Of a DNA stretch of 64,000 bases, positions 8,240 to 18,366 are shown in pieces (position 1 is the first letter of the stretch; each line of letters begins with the position of its first letter). The notes below the pieces were generated by a model. The model had not been told where the DNA came from. It made no database searches and saw only the letters and a program-made list of their open reading frames with translations. The stretch is taken from positions 62,001-126,000 of the forward strand of contig NZ_JAAORO010000001.1 of NCBI RefSeq assembly GCF_017695955.1. Direction: 5' to 3'. The translations under genes and the position numbers were made by a program. Origin of the DNA: Prochlorococcus marinus XMU1419. Its GTDB lineage: Bacteria > Cyanobacteriota > Cyanobacteriia > PCC-6307 > Cyanobiaceae.

Positions 8240-10222
8240 CTAATCATTAAAATTATACTTATCAGAAGTCAATAATTTCCAGTCTCCCTGACCATTTAAT
8301 TCTAAAATATTTTCATGAAAATCTTTTAAGCTAGGTCTATGTCCAACACTAATAAGAGAAAGTTCTCGTTCCTTTAGTAAACAATATAGTTTTTTTTCGG
8401 TATCAATATCTAAGGCACTTGTTGCTTCATCAAGTACTGCAAATCTTGGAGAGTTTAGTAAGAGTCTTGCAAAAGCTAATCTTTGTTGCTCGCCTAAGGA
8501 GAGAATTCGTGGCCAATCTTGTTTGATATCAAGATTAGGATACCGATCCACTAAAGTTTTTAAATTTACTTCATGAAGTACAGAAGTAAGATGTTCATCA
8601 CTAAATTTATTGACTTCTGTGGGATAACATAATTGTTCCCTTAATGAACCAAGTAGCATATATGGTTTTTGAGGTATGAATAATAATTCTCCAATTTTTG
8701 GTTTTTTAATTACTCCCTGATCGGGTTCCCATAAACCACTAATCATTCTTAGTAAAGATGTTTTTCCGCACCCAGATGGTCCTACTACCAAAAGTGATTG
8801 ATTATTGTCGATGCTCAAATTTAAATTTTTAATTATTGTTTTATTTGATCCTGGTGGGCAAAGGTCAGCATTATTAATAAGAATTGAGGGGTAATCTGAA
8901 ATAACGTTTTGATTGCTTGTTGGATTGGTTTGACTAATGGATTCAACTTTTGATTGGAATCCTTCTAATCTGCCAATACCAGCAGTAAATTTTGCGAGTT
9001 CTTCAATTTGATTAACAATGAAAAATAACGAACCTTCAACCATGCCAAATGCAAAGCTTGCCTGGATAAAGCGTCCATAATCAATATCACCTTTAAAGTA
9101 AGGGATTGCCATTATTAAATATGGAAAGAAATTTCCAGCATAATTAATGGATCTTCTCATTACGTCTATTATTACTCTCCATATAATCAGTAAATTAAAG
9201 TTTCTCACCACTTCTCCTAAGCGTCTTTCAGTTTCACTTCGCTCAGGATTCTCTCCAGAGTAAAAGGCTATTGATTCAGCATTATCTCGAATATGTACTA
9301 AGCCATATCGAAAATCTGCTTCATATCTGAGTTGATCAAAGTCAATCTTTACAAGATTTTTTCCAGCAATTAAGAGGATAGAAGTTGCAAATGCGGCGTA
9401 ACCAAATAAAGAAAAAGTAAGTGTTGTACTAATACTCCATAAAATAAGAATATTAAGTGAAAATGTTAGTAGGGCATCAAAAATACCTAATGTGAAAGAG
9501 AGACTTTGCCCGGTAAAAGCTCGGGTATCATCTGTGATTCTTTGATCGGGATTATCTACATCGGTTTGTTCTTCATCATTGGGATTTAACTGGTAATAAG
9601 CTTTATTAGTCATATAATCTTTGACTAGACTTTTTGAAAGCCATTCTCTCCAAATTATTCCTAACTTATATGTAAAAAATATTTGGGAAACCCGTATCGG
9701 TAGAGCCACAGCGAAACAACAAGCGTAAATCCCCAATATCCGATAAAATCCATCTTCTTGTTTTTCTACTAAAGCATTTGTTAAATCTCTTGCAATGAAT
9801 CCAATACCTGCGTTTATTCCGTTTACAGCTAAAAGCATTAATACAATTATCGCGAGGAATAACCAATGTAACCATCTACGGTTTTTTAATTGACGTCTTA
9901 AGCTAAAAAAACTTCCTGATCCAATTAGAAATAATGCAGAGAAAAGCAATCCCCAACTCCCAGCCCAAATTGAATTGACAGTATTTACTACACCTCCGAA
10001 ATACTTATCAAGAAAAATTGGTTGAAAGCTTTCAAAAAAACTTATTATTCCTGTAAGACCAACAAGTACTACTCCACCAACACAAAATAAAAGAGAAATT
10101 AAGAGCCAAATGAATTGGAATCCATTACATTGATCTATGGGAAGAAAAAACGGCTGAGATAGCTTCCTTAATTTTTGTAATTGGTACAGTATTTTGGATT
10201 TATTATTAACTGCTTTATTCAT
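8240..10222 (-). CDS. ABC transporter, fused permease-ATPase, ABCD/SbmA-like
   Basis: A half-transporter of 660 residues. About six transmembrane helices are spread over residues 30-410. The SbmA/BacA/ABCD-type membrane signature appears around 'IWREWLSKSLVKDYM', with 'NPDQRITDDTRAF' (an EAA-like loop) downstream. The nucleotide-binding domain has Walker A 'GPSGCGKTS', signature 'LSLGEQQRLAFARLL' (a degenerate LSGGQ) and Walker B 'FAVLDEATSALD'. It would act as a homodimer; the substrate (peptide, vitamin or long-chain acyl compound in relatives) cannot be read from sequence. The start is ATG 10222, 42 nt after the upstream small gene. Confidence 0.87.
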   Translation of the reverse strand: MNKAVNNKSKILYQLQKLRKLSQPFFLPIDQCNGFQFIWLLISLLFCVGGVVLVGLTGIISFFESFQPIFLDKYFGGVVNTVNSIWAGSWGLLFSALFLIGSGSFFSLRRQLKNRRWLHWLFLAIIVLMLLAVNGINAGIGFIARDLTNALVEKQEDGFYRILGIYACCFAVALPIRVSQIFFTYKLGIIWREWLSKSLVKDYMTNKAYYQLNPNDEEQTDVDNPDQRITDDTRAFTGQSLSFTLGIFDALLTFSLNILILWSISTTLTFSLFGYAAFATSILLIAGKNLVKIDFDQLRYEADFRYGLVHIRDNAESIAFYSGENPERSETERRLGEVVRNFNLLIIWRVIIDVMRRSINYAGNFFPYLIMAIPYFKGDIDYGRFIQASFAFGMVEGSLFFIVNQIEELAKFTAGIGRLEGFQSKVESISQTNPTSNQNVISDYPSILINNADLCPPGSNKTIIKNLNLSIDNNQSLLVVGPSGCGKTSLLRMISGLWEPDQGVIKKPKIGELLFIPQKPYMLLGSLREQLCYPTEVNKFSDEHLTSVLHEVNLKTLVDRYPNLDIKQDWPRILSLGEQQRLAFARLLLNSPRFAVLDEATSALDIDTEKKLYCLLKERELSLISVGHRPSLKDFHENILELNGQGDWKLLTSDKYNFND

Positions 10223-10264
10223 TAATAGACTAGTGTTATGAATTAAATTATAACTTTTAGTAGT

Positions 10265-10543
10265 CTATTGACCAAAGCCAATAAATGAAAGTGCCCAGTC
10301 AGGTAAGTTCAAGTAATTCAAGATTGTTGCATCAAATTCATGAACTTTTGGAAAAGATTTATCTAATGCCCACCATAGTAGAAAAGGTAAATTAAATAAA
10401 ATTTGTAATTGCCATTTATAAGTTAAAACGTTCCAAATTTTTATTAACTTAGTTTTGAGTGAATCATCTAGTTCTTCCCAATTTTTTTGAATTAAATTGA
10501 ATAAATTTTTAGATTCTGTATTTAACGATTCTGGAGTATTCAT
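10265..10543 (-). CDS. Small conserved hypothetical protein, one membrane segment
   Basis: 92 residues. An N-terminal soluble part rich in Asn, Glu and Lys leads to a hydrophobic, Trp-rich stretch at about 43-62 ('WQLQILFNLPFLLWWALD') and an aromatic C-terminus ending 'SFIGFGQ'. I do not recognise the family. It sits between hinT (46 nt upstream) and the ABC exporter (42 nt downstream) on the same strand, so it may be a membrane accessory to the exporter; that is inference from position. Confidence 0.7.
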   Translation of the reverse strand: MNTPESLNTESKNLFNLIQKNWEELDDSLKTKLIKIWNVLTYKWQLQILFNLPFLLWWALDKSFPKVHEFDATILNYLNLPDWALSFIGFGQ

Positions 10544-10589
10544 TTTGTTTTTATTTATTTATAACCCATTAATATTTCTTTCGAGAGTT

Positions 10590-10931
10590 TTAACCTGGCG
10601 GCCAATTCATTTTTCTTCCAGATAAAAAATGAATATGTAAATGAAAAACTGTTTGTCCCGATTCTGCTCCAGTGTTAATTACTGTTCTCCAATTAGTTAA
10701 ATTTTTTGATTTAGCTATTTTGCTACCAACAAAAAGTAAATGCCCTAATAAATTTGCATCTTGCTCAATACATTCTAATAAACTGATTATTGGCTTTTTA
10801 GGAATCACTAAAAAATGTACTGGAGCTTGTGCCTGGATATCATTAAACGCAATACAAAACTCATCTTCATAAAGCTTATCGCAGGGTATTTCTTCATTAA
10901 TGATTTTTTGAAATATTGTTGTTTCAGTCAT
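10590..10931 (-). CDS. hinT: HIT family protein (HinT-like purine nucleoside phosphoramidase)
   Basis: HinT hydrolyses AMP-lysine and other nucleoside phosphoramidates. At 113 residues it has the family length. The N-terminal 'TIFQKIINEEIPCDKLYEDE' and the catalytic histidine triad 'VFHLHIHFLSGRKMNWPPG' are intact. It starts at ATG 10931, 8 nt after the end of def, and they are very likely cotranscribed. The physiological substrate in cyanobacteria is not known. Confidence 0.93.
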   Translation of the reverse strand: MTETTIFQKIINEEIPCDKLYEDEFCIAFNDIQAQAPVHFLVIPKKPIISLLECIEQDANLLGHLLFVGSKIAKSKNLTNWRTVINTGAESGQTVFHLHIHFLSGRKMNWPPG

Positions 10932-10939
10932 TAAATGAA

Positions 10940-11545
10940 TTAATTAATTGAGATAACGTCTTTTTCGTTAAACCCTTCTTTTAAAAGTTCTTTGTTCAAA
11001 TCATCTTTTGATGTAACTCTATCTACAAATAATATTCCATTTAAGTGATCCATCTCGTGTTGAATACACCTCGCTAGAAGTCCATCTGCTTTCATTTTAC
11101 GTGGTCGTCCCATTTCATCTCTAAATTTTAATTTTATAGTTGATGGTCTTACTACATTCAAATAGACACCAGGTATACTCAAGCAGCCTTCTTCGTATGA
11201 ATTAAGGGTTGTTCCAAAGTCTGTAATTTCTGGATTGATTAATATTAAAGGTTCTGCTGCTGAATCTTCAAAATTTACGTCTATGACAAGAAGTTCTTTG
11301 TTGATTCCAATTTGAGGTGCAGCAAGTCCAATTCCTTTAGCTGCATACATGCTTTGAAGCATTTCTCTAGCAAGTTTTCTAATGGATTCGTCAACTTTAG
11401 TTATTCTTTTGGAATTTTGTCTTAATACATCATCACCAAGTTTATAAATGTCTAGAGATGGCTTACCTGGTTGTTCTTTTGCAATTTTTTCTGCGTTACC
11501 ATTTGTTCTTGACTTTTTTGCAAGTTGTGAAAAATGGTTTGCCAC
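10940..11545 (-). CDS. def: Peptide deformylase
   Basis: It removes the formyl group from the N-terminal Met of nascent proteins. All three metal and active-site motifs are present: 'GIGLAAPQIG' (motif 1), 'EGCLSIPG' (motif 2, Cys ligand) and 'QHEMDHLNG' (motif 3, HExxH). At 201 residues it carries a 30-residue N-terminal extension typical of cyanobacterial and plastid-type enzymes. The start is GTG 11545. It heads the minus-strand row def-hinT-hypothetical-ABC-hli; the divergent S9 peptidase begins 80 nt away, so the promoters share that interval. Confidence 0.96.
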   Translation of the reverse strand: MANHFSQLAKKSRTNGNAEKIAKEQPGKPSLDIYKLGDDVLRQNSKRITKVDESIRKLAREMLQSMYAAKGIGLAAPQIGINKELLVIDVNFEDSAAEPLILINPEITDFGTTLNSYEEGCLSIPGVYLNVVRPSTIKLKFRDEMGRPRKMKADGLLARCIQHEMDHLNGILFVDRVTSKDDLNKELLKEGFNEKDVISIN

Positions 11546-11625
11546 GTTAAAAAAAAGGTTTTTACTTAATAGTTTAGCTATAAAAATACTAGCACTTTAA
11601 TTTGCATTCTTTATAGTTTTTTTAA

Positions 11626-13551
11626 ATGAGTAATGATGATCAGTTAAAAGTTAGACATACTGTATCTAAAAAAAAATCTTTTAAGGAATTAACTATTGTT
11701 AGGGATATCATTTTTTGGATTGATCCTGTTGGTGAAGGTCAAAATGAAAATGCTATTTTTGTAAGACCATTTAATGAAAAAGAGGCGTTTCCTCAGAAAT
11801 TAACAAGTAAAAAATATAATATTAAAAATAACTTTCATGGATATGGTGGTAAATCTTATAAATGTATATTTTTAAAAAATAATTTTTATTTGATATGGAT
11901 AGATCAGATTACCAATGCATTATGGTTTCAAATTTTTAAAGAGGTAGCATCAAATTACAGAAGTCAAAAAAGATACCTCGATTCAGTGCAAGAACCCAGA
12001 CAACTATCTAAATCAATTGATGGAAATTTCGATTCTTCATTTGTTATTTCTCAAAAAAATTTTTTGTATGGTATTTGTGAAATAAATAATAGAGATTACT
12101 TATTTTCTTTAAACTTAAAAAAAACTAAACAAGATGTTTATCGAATAAAAAAATTTAAAAATTTCGCTGGAGAATTATCTTCTAATAATTCTTTTAGCTT
12201 ACTTTCTTGGGTTGAGTGGGATTCGCCATACATGCCCTGGGAGAAAAATGATCTTTGTTTTGCCACAATTGACTTAGATGGAGAGATAACAAAAATAAAA
12301 AAATTCTCAGATAAGCTGATTAATGTCAAAAAAAACGTTTCTTTTTTTCAGCCTTATTGGATAAGTGAAACCATTTTAGTATGTTCTGAAGATAGTTCTG
12401 GATGGTGGAACTTATTGTTTTTAGATGCTAGTAAAATTGAAAATATTTTTATTAAAAAAAGAGTAGAGAGAAATTTTGTTGAATATGGAGTACCTCAGTG
12501 GGTCTCAGGAATCACATTTTTTTCAGGGGATATAAAAGATTTATTTTGTTTAGCAAAAAAAGAAAATAATTTACTAGTTGAACAATATAAAGATCTTCAA
12601 TTCGTTAAAGAATTTTCTACTCCTTTTGCCTCAATCAGTGATTTTAGTGTTTTTGAGAAGAAAGTAGTTTTGAAAGGTTATGGATCTGATTTTCTTGGAA
12701 ATTTACTTGAAATTGATTGTAATAAGCAAGTTTTATCAAATGTTTTTGAGGAAATAAATGCTGAATATATAAAAGATTGTTCAAAACCTGAATCTTTTTG
12801 GTTTAAAGGTTTTGAAGATAAATCTACTCATTCTTTTTTATATAAGCCGCTAGTTGAAAAATTTAGAAAACCACCGCTTTTTGTTAGAGCTCATAGTGGA
12901 CCAACTTCATTTTTTGATGGATCATATAATTCTGAAGTTCAATATTGGACGTCGAAGGGATTTTTTGTTGCTGAAGTCAATTATGGAGGATCATCAGGAT
13001 TTGGCAAAGCATATAGAGAGAGGTTGAATTATAAATGGGGTATTGTTGATTCTTATGATTGCAAATCACTAGCTCTTGAATTAATTAAATCAAATCAAGT
13101 TGATAGTGATAAAGTAGTAATTTTTGGGAACAGCGCTGGTGGGTTAACTGCATTGAATTGTTTATTATATGGGTCTATTTTTACAGCAGCAATTTGTAAA
13201 TATCCTGTTATTGATTTGAAGGATATGCATCAGAACACACATAGATTTGAAAAAGATTATTTAAATTCTTTGGTAGGAAATTATGCAAAAAACCATGATG
13301 ATTATATAAATAGATCACCGATAAATCATATTAAAAAAATAAAAAAACCTATCTTATTGTTTCATGGAAAAAAAGATACAGTTATTTCTTATGAACAAAC
13401 TTTAAAAATTCAAGAAATTTTGATTCAGAATAATAAATATTCAGAAGTTATTTTTTTTGATAATGAAGGGCATGGTTTTAGAAATATTGAAAATAAAGAA
13501 ATAGTAATGCAAAAATCTCAGGAATTTTTAAAAAATGCTTTGAATATTTAA
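11626..13551 (+). CDS. Prolyl oligopeptidase (S9) family serine peptidase
   Basis: A 641-residue cytoplasmic peptidase with the S9 layout: about 380 N-terminal residues with beta-propeller-like character and a C-terminal alpha/beta hydrolase. The nucleophile elbow is 'FGNSAGG' (Ser in GxSxG), the acid lies in 'LLFHGKKDTVI' (Asp), and the His in 'NEGHGFRN'. No signal peptide is visible. The arrangement fits acylaminoacyl-peptidase or dipeptidyl-peptidase-like S9C enzymes; the true substrate is unknown. It converges on sufS and shares its stop tetranucleotide TTAA at 13548-13551. Confidence 0.88.
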   Translation: MSNDDQLKVRHTVSKKKSFKELTIVRDIIFWIDPVGEGQNENAIFVRPFNEKEAFPQKLTSKKYNIKNNFHGYGGKSYKCIFLKNNFYLIWIDQITNALWFQIFKEVASNYRSQKRYLDSVQEPRQLSKSIDGNFDSSFVISQKNFLYGICEINNRDYLFSLNLKKTKQDVYRIKKFKNFAGELSSNNSFSLLSWVEWDSPYMPWEKNDLCFATIDLDGEITKIKKFSDKLINVKKNVSFFQPYWISETILVCSEDSSGWWNLLFLDASKIENIFIKKRVERNFVEYGVPQWVSGITFFSGDIKDLFCLAKKENNLLVEQYKDLQFVKEFSTPFASISDFSVFEKKVVLKGYGSDFLGNLLEIDCNKQVLSNVFEEINAEYIKDCSKPESFWFKGFEDKSTHSFLYKPLVEKFRKPPLFVRAHSGPTSFFDGSYNSEVQYWTSKGFFVAEVNYGGSSGFGKAYRERLNYKWGIVDSYDCKSLALELIKSNQVDSDKVVIFGNSAGGLTALNCLLYGSIFTAAICKYPVIDLKDMHQNTHRFEKDYLNSLVGNYAKNHDDYINRSPINHIKKIKKPILLFHGKKDTVISYEQTLKIQEILIQNNKYSEVIFFDNEGHGFRNIENKEIVMQKSQEFLKNALNI

Positions 13552-14801
13552 GAATTGATTTTTAGAAAATCAATAGTATCTTTTAATTTTTCTATAAATA
13601 TATCAATTTCTTCCTTATTGGTTGTGAAATTCATGCTGATTCTAGCTGTTGATTTAATTCCAATGTATCTGTGAAGAGGTTGACAGCAATGGTGGCCACT
13701 TCTGATGCAAATTCCTTTTGAATCAAGAATTTCAGCAATATCATTTGAATGTATATTTTTTATATAAAAGGTGGCAAGTGAGGCTCTGTCTGGATCTATT
13801 TCTGGCGATGGACCTATGATTTCAATATTTTCTATTTGATTTAATTTTTTAAATAAATATTTAGTAATAGTATTTTCATATTTATGAATTTCATTCAATC
13901 CAATATTGTTAATATAATTGATCGCTTCTGCAAGACCTATTGCTTCTGCAATGGCTGGAGTTCCAGCTTCAAATTTGTGTGGTAGCTCTGCCCAAGTACT
14001 TGTCTCTTCAAAAACATCCTGAATCATTTCGCCACCTCCAAAGAGAGGAGGAATTTTTTCTAGGATTTCTTTTCTTGACCAGAGGAAACCGATACCTGTA
14101 GGACCGCATAATTTATGTCCTGATCCAGCTAAAAAATCTATATTAAGATCTATCACATCCAGTTTTTGATGAGCTAAACTTTGACATGCATCAAGTAACA
14201 TTAAAGCACCTTTTTGTTTAGCTAATTTAGTTATTTCTTTGATTGGATTACAGCAACCTAGAGTATTACTAACATGTACTATGCTAACAAGTTTAGTTCT
14301 AGATGTTAGTTTTGATTTAAAGTCGTCTATATCTAATTTCCCATCTTTATCTATACCTATAAACTTTAATTTGCATTGATTTTTTGCTGCAACCATTTGC
14401 CATGGAACAATATTGCTATGATGCTCCATTATTGATAGGAGAATTTCGTCGTTTTCTTTTAATGAATATTCTCCCCATGATCTAGCTACTAAATTGATTG
14501 CCTCAGTAGCATTTCTTGTGAAAATAATTTCTTTTGCTGAATTCGCTTTTATATATTTGCTAATTAAATATCGTGCATTTTCAAATTCTTCTGTAGCTTT
14601 AGCACTTAATTGATGTGCCCCTCTATGTACATTGGCATTAAAGTTTTTGTAATATTCATCAATTTTTTTTAAAACTTGTATTGGTTTTTGTGTGGTTGCC
14701 GCATGGTCTAAATAAATAATTTGCTCATTACTTTTTAAGTTCTTATTTAAAAGAGGAAAGTCTTTCTTCGTTATTTCGGGAAAATTTTGAATCGTTTCCA
14801 T
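13548..14801 (-). CDS. sufS: Cysteine desulfurase SufS
   Basis: A PLP enzyme that takes sulfur from cysteine for iron-sulfur cluster assembly on SufBCD. 417 residues. Visible are 'LDHAATTQKP', 'MEHHSNIVPW' (His stacked on PLP), the PLP lysine in 'LAGSGHKLCGPTG', and the active-site Cys in 'IRSGHHCCQPLHRY', typical of group II desulfurases. Last gene of sufBCDS; its ATG overlaps the sufD stop by one base. Its own stop codon lies in the TTAA shared with the opposing S9 peptidase. No sufE is seen in the window. Confidence 0.96.
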   Translation of the reverse strand: METIQNFPEITKKDFPLLNKNLKSNEQIIYLDHAATTQKPIQVLKKIDEYYKNFNANVHRGAHQLSAKATEEFENARYLISKYIKANSAKEIIFTRNATEAINLVARSWGEYSLKENDEILLSIMEHHSNIVPWQMVAAKNQCKLKFIGIDKDGKLDIDDFKSKLTSRTKLVSIVHVSNTLGCCNPIKEITKLAKQKGALMLLDACQSLAHQKLDVIDLNIDFLAGSGHKLCGPTGIGFLWSRKEILEKIPPLFGGGEMIQDVFEETSTWAELPHKFEAGTPAIAEAIGLAEAINYINNIGLNEIHKYENTITKYLFKKLNQIENIEIIGPSPEIDPDRASLATFYIKNIHSNDIAEILDSKGICIRSGHHCCQPLHRYIGIKSTARISMNFTTNKEEIDIFIEKLKDTIDFLKINS

Positions 14802-16018
14802 TAATTCTCATTTAAAAGTTTATCAAGCAAATCCCATTTATCTTTTGAAATGGGAATAAATGAAATTATTTCTTGAAAGTAAGAACTTAATTGTAGTTTA
14901 CTTGCCTCTGTTAATGTGATCCCTCTTGTTCGCATATAAAAAAGTTCCTCTTCATTTAGTTGCGAGATTGTAGCACCATGTTTGCATTTGACATCATCAG
15001 CAATTATTTCTAATTGGGGTTTGGTATCTATTTGCGCGAGGTTTGATAAAAGTAAATTTCTGCTTAATTGGGAAGCATCAGTTCTCTGGGCAATTTTCGG
15101 AACTATTATTGAACCTTCAAATATTGCATGTGATTTATCATCAGCAAGTGATTTATTAATTTGATCTAGAAATCCATTTGGTCCATTAAATTCTATTTTT
15201 GTATAGGTTGAAATCTGCTCATCGTTTTTTGTTATTTGCATACCTTTGATATTTGTTTTAGCGTTTCCAGCAGATTGTTTAATACTAATTTCAAATCTCG
15301 CGTAATTAAATTTGAAATGTAAAGATCCTAAGTTGTATGTACTATTTTTTTCTTGAATTACATTGAGAGAATTTAATAGATTTGATCTGATTTCACCGTA
15401 CGAAACAACACCATGATTTACGGAACTATTTTCTTTCAAGCAAAAGAAAGTTGATTGAGATAATGAAGAGTTTTCTTTACCAAGATTTACTTGTAATAAT
15501 TCAACATCACAATTCTTTTCTAAAAATATTACGAGGGTTTTTGCGGTTAAAGAATTACTTGATGCGTGACTAAAAATTTCAATAGGAGGAATTTTTGATC
15601 CATTTATTTTTAATCCCAAAATATTATCTTTACAACTTAAAGATAGATTTAGCAGGTCACTCCAATTTTCGTTTTGCTTAAAAAAAGATATCTCTTCTTT
15701 GATATATTTTTGTAATTCATCCTCACTTAATTGCTGTATTGAATAATTTTCCTTTATTAATTTAATTTGGCAATTCTCACCAATTATTAATCTAATATTA
15801 CTTTGAGAATTTTTTGGATATGGTATATCATATTTTGAATCTTTTTCATTAACTGAGTAATCTAAAAAGTTTGACAATTTTGATTTATTTGAAAGTCTCC
15901 ATAGTTCACTTTTAGGATTAGGGAGAGGGCTTGATTGTAATTTATGAAGACAGATTTTTTGTATTTCTGTGAGGTTATCATCCGATTTATTAGTTTTTAT
16001 TTTTTCAATAATTTCCAT
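14801..16018 (-). CDS. sufD: Fe-S cluster assembly protein SufD
   Basis: A scaffold subunit of the SufBC2D complex. 405 residues, with a beta-helix core that is recognisable in the C-terminal half: 'FEGSIIVPKIAQRTDASQLS', 'DVKCKHGATISQLNEEELFY' and 'TRGITLTEASKLQ'. The conserved Cys and His of 'KCKHGAT' lie at the SufB-SufD interface in family structures. It is placed 3 nt after sufC and overlaps sufS by 1 nt. The N-terminal third is poorly conserved, as is usual for SufD. Confidence 0.94.
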   Translation of the reverse strand: MEIIEKIKTNKSDDNLTEIQKICLHKLQSSPLPNPKSELWRLSNKSKLSNFLDYSVNEKDSKYDIPYPKNSQSNIRLIIGENCQIKLIKENYSIQQLSEDELQKYIKEEISFFKQNENWSDLLNLSLSCKDNILGLKINGSKIPPIEIFSHASSNSLTAKTLVIFLEKNCDVELLQVNLGKENSSLSQSTFFCLKENSSVNHGVVSYGEIRSNLLNSLNVIQEKNSTYNLGSLHFKFNYARFEISIKQSAGNAKTNIKGMQITKNDEQISTYTKIEFNGPNGFLDQINKSLADDKSHAIFEGSIIVPKIAQRTDASQLSRNLLLSNLAQIDTKPQLEIIADDVKCKHGATISQLNEEELFYMRTRGITLTEASKLQLSSYFQEIISFIPISKDKWDLLDKLLNEN

Positions 16019-16021
16019 TTT

Positions 16022-16807
16022 TCAGGTCTCTTTTATAAAGTTATCAGTCCATTCATACCCTTTTTCCTCAAGCTCTAGAGCAAGATCACTCTCACCAGTT
16101 TTTATGATTTGCCCGTCTGACATAACATGGACATAATTTGGTTTAATCTCATCTAATAATCTTTGATAGTGGGTAATAAGTATAATTCCAGTTTGTGTAT
16201 TAGATATTTTTTTAATTCCTGATGCCACTATTCTTAGAGCATCGATATCTAGACCAGAATCGGTCTCATCTAATATTGCGATTTTGGGCTCAAGTAAAGC
16301 CATTTGCAGAATCTCATTTCTTTTTTTTTCACCTCCGGAAAAGCCTTGATTGACACTCCTCGATAGGAATGCATGATCCATTTTCACAATTTCTAATTTT
16401 TCTTTAACTAATTCTTCAAAATCAAAAGTATCCAATTCTTCTTTATTGAGGAATTTCCTTCTAGCATTAGTTGAAACTCTAAGAAACTCAAGATTACTTA
16501 CACCTGGAATCTCAATTGGATATTGAAAACCAAGAAAAATTCCTGATTGAGATCTCTCTTCAGGTTCAAGAGAGTTGATGTTTTCACCTAAAAATTTTAT
16601 GTTGCCATTTGTAATATTATACGAGGGATGTCCTGCAATGATTTTCGAAAGAGTACTTTTGCCACATCCATTTCTTCCCATAATGGCATGGATTTCTCCA
16701 GGATAGACAGTAAGTGAAACCCCTTTTAAAATTGGAAGATTATCAGTAGATGCAGATAGATTTTCAACTTCTAAAATTGGATCTGATTCTTTCATTTTAC
16801 TTTGCAT
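16022..16807 (-). CDS. sufC: Fe-S cluster assembly ATPase SufC
   Basis: An ABC-type ATPase that drives SufBD rearrangement. Walker A 'GRNGCGKST', Q-loop region '[15 protein letters not shown]', signature '[12 protein letters not shown]' and Walker B '[12 protein letters not shown]' are all intact. 261 residues. The start is ATG 16807, with an alternative ATG at 16795 that gives the more typical N-terminus. It lies 21 nt after sufB. Confidence 0.96.
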   Translation of the reverse strand: MQSKMKESDPILEVENLSASTDNLPILKGVSLTVYPGEIHAIMGRNGCGKSTLSKIIAGHPSYNITNGNIKFLGENINSLEPEERSQSGIFLGFQYPIEIPGVSNLEFLRVSTNARRKFLNKEELDTFDFEELVKEKLEIVKMDHAFLSRSVNQGFSGGEKKRNEILQMALLEPKIAILDETDSGLDIDALRIVASGIKKISNTQTGIILITHYQRLLDEIKPNYVHVMSDGQIIKTGESDLALELEEKGYEWTDNFIKET

Positions 16808-16828
16808 TTCAGTTTAGAAATTGATTAA

Positions 16829-18271
16829 TTAACCTACTGATCCCTCTAGTTTAAGTGCCAGTAACTTATCTGCTTCAGCAGCAAATTCCATAGGTAATTG
16901 ATTAAATACATCTCTGCAAAAACCGCTGACCATCATAGATACTGCCTCCTCAAATTCTATACCTCTGCTTTGGAGATAAAAAAGTTGATCTTCTGAGATT
17001 CTACATGTGCTTGCTTCATGCTCAATTTCAGAATTGGGTTGTTGAGATTTGATGTAAGGGAATGTATTTGCAGAAGCTTGATCCCCTATTAACATTGAAT
17101 CACATTGACTGTAATTTCTTGATCCTGTAGCTTTTGTTCCCATTTTGACAAGACCTCTGTAGCTATTTTTTGAGTTACCTGCACTAATACCTTTGCTAAC
17201 AATAGTTGATTTGGTCTTAGGACCAATATGGATCATTTTTGTGCCGGTATCTGCTTGCTGAAGATTATTGGTGAGAGCCACTGAATAAAATTCTCCAACA
17301 GATTCTTCCCCTAAAAGAAGACAGCTAGGATATTTCCATGTAATTGCAGACCCTGTTTCAACTTGAGACCAGCTAATTTTACTTCTCTTACCTAAACATT
17401 TTCCTCTCTTGGTGACAAAATTAAAAATTCCGCCAATACCTTCTTCATCACCAGCATACCAATTTTGCACTGTTGAATATTTTATTGAGGCGTCGTCAAG
17501 AGCTATGAGTTCCACAACGGCAGCATGTAGGGTATTTGTATCAAACATTGGTGCTGTACAGCCTTCTAGGTAACTTACAGAACTTGATTCTTCAGCAATG
17601 ATAAGAGTTCTTTCAAATTGTCCAGAATCTCCACTATTAATTCTGAAGTAAGAAGATAGGTCCATGGGACATTTAACACCTTTTGGGATATAAACAAAAG
17701 AACCATCACTAAATACAGCAGAATTTAGTGCTGCAAAATAATTATCACTAGCTGGAACAACTGTACCTAAATATCTTTCAATCAAATCCGAGTGATTTTT
17801 TACAGCTTCACTAATTGAGCAGAATATAACTCCATGTTCAGCAAGTTCTTCTCTAAAAGTAGTAGCTATAGAAACACTATCAAAGACTGCATCCACCGCT
17901 ACATTTGTGAGTTTTTTTTGCTCGGTAAGAGGTATTCCTAATTTGTCAAAAGTCTCAAGAAGTTTGGGATCAACTTCATCCAAACTAGAAATTTTCTCTT
18001 TTTGTTTGGGAGCAGAGTAATAAATTATATCTTGATAATCGATTTGTTTGTATCCTAATCCTGCCCAATCAGGTTCATCCATTTTTTGCCATTTTTTAAA
18101 AGCTTTTAATCTAAAATCAAGAAGGTATTGTGGTTCCTCCTTTTTTTTTGAAATAAGTCTAACTATATCTTCATTCAATCCCTTTGAAATTTTTTCAGTT
18201 TCTATATCAGTAACGAAACCATATTTGTAAGGCTCTTTTACTACATCTTTAACTAAATTTTCGTTGGCCAT
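16829..18271 (-). CDS. sufB: Fe-S cluster assembly protein SufB
   Basis: The main scaffold of the SUF system. The start at ATG 18271 gives 480 residues, the family length ('[15 protein letters not shown]'); the frame is open 60 nt further upstream, but that extension is not expected. Motifs include '[20 protein letters not shown]', 'YLEGCTAP', 'NFVTKRGKC' and '[20 protein letters not shown]' near the C-terminus. First gene of sufBCDS. The divergent 117-residue gene starts 95 nt away; in many cyanobacteria this place is held by sufR. Confidence 0.97.
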   Translation of the reverse strand: MANENLVKDVVKEPYKYGFVTDIETEKISKGLNEDIVRLISKKKEEPQYLLDFRLKAFKKWQKMDEPDWAGLGYKQIDYQDIIYYSAPKQKEKISSLDEVDPKLLETFDKLGIPLTEQKKLTNVAVDAVFDSVSIATTFREELAEHGVIFCSISEAVKNHSDLIERYLGTVVPASDNYFAALNSAVFSDGSFVYIPKGVKCPMDLSSYFRINSGDSGQFERTLIIAEESSSVSYLEGCTAPMFDTNTLHAAVVELIALDDASIKYSTVQNWYAGDEEGIGGIFNFVTKRGKCLGKRSKISWSQVETGSAITWKYPSCLLLGEESVGEFYSVALTNNLQQADTGTKMIHIGPKTKSTIVSKGISAGNSKNSYRGLVKMGTKATGSRNYSQCDSMLIGDQASANTFPYIKSQQPNSEIEHEASTCRISEDQLFYLQSRGIEFEEAVSMMVSGFCRDVFNQLPMEFAAEADKLLALKLEGSVG

Positions 18272-18366
18272 GTTATCCAAAAATAACTTATTACAATTAG
18301 ATTTATATACTCTAACGAAAGATACCCCCATTATTGAGTTTTTTTCTTTATTAAAACTAAAAATTA

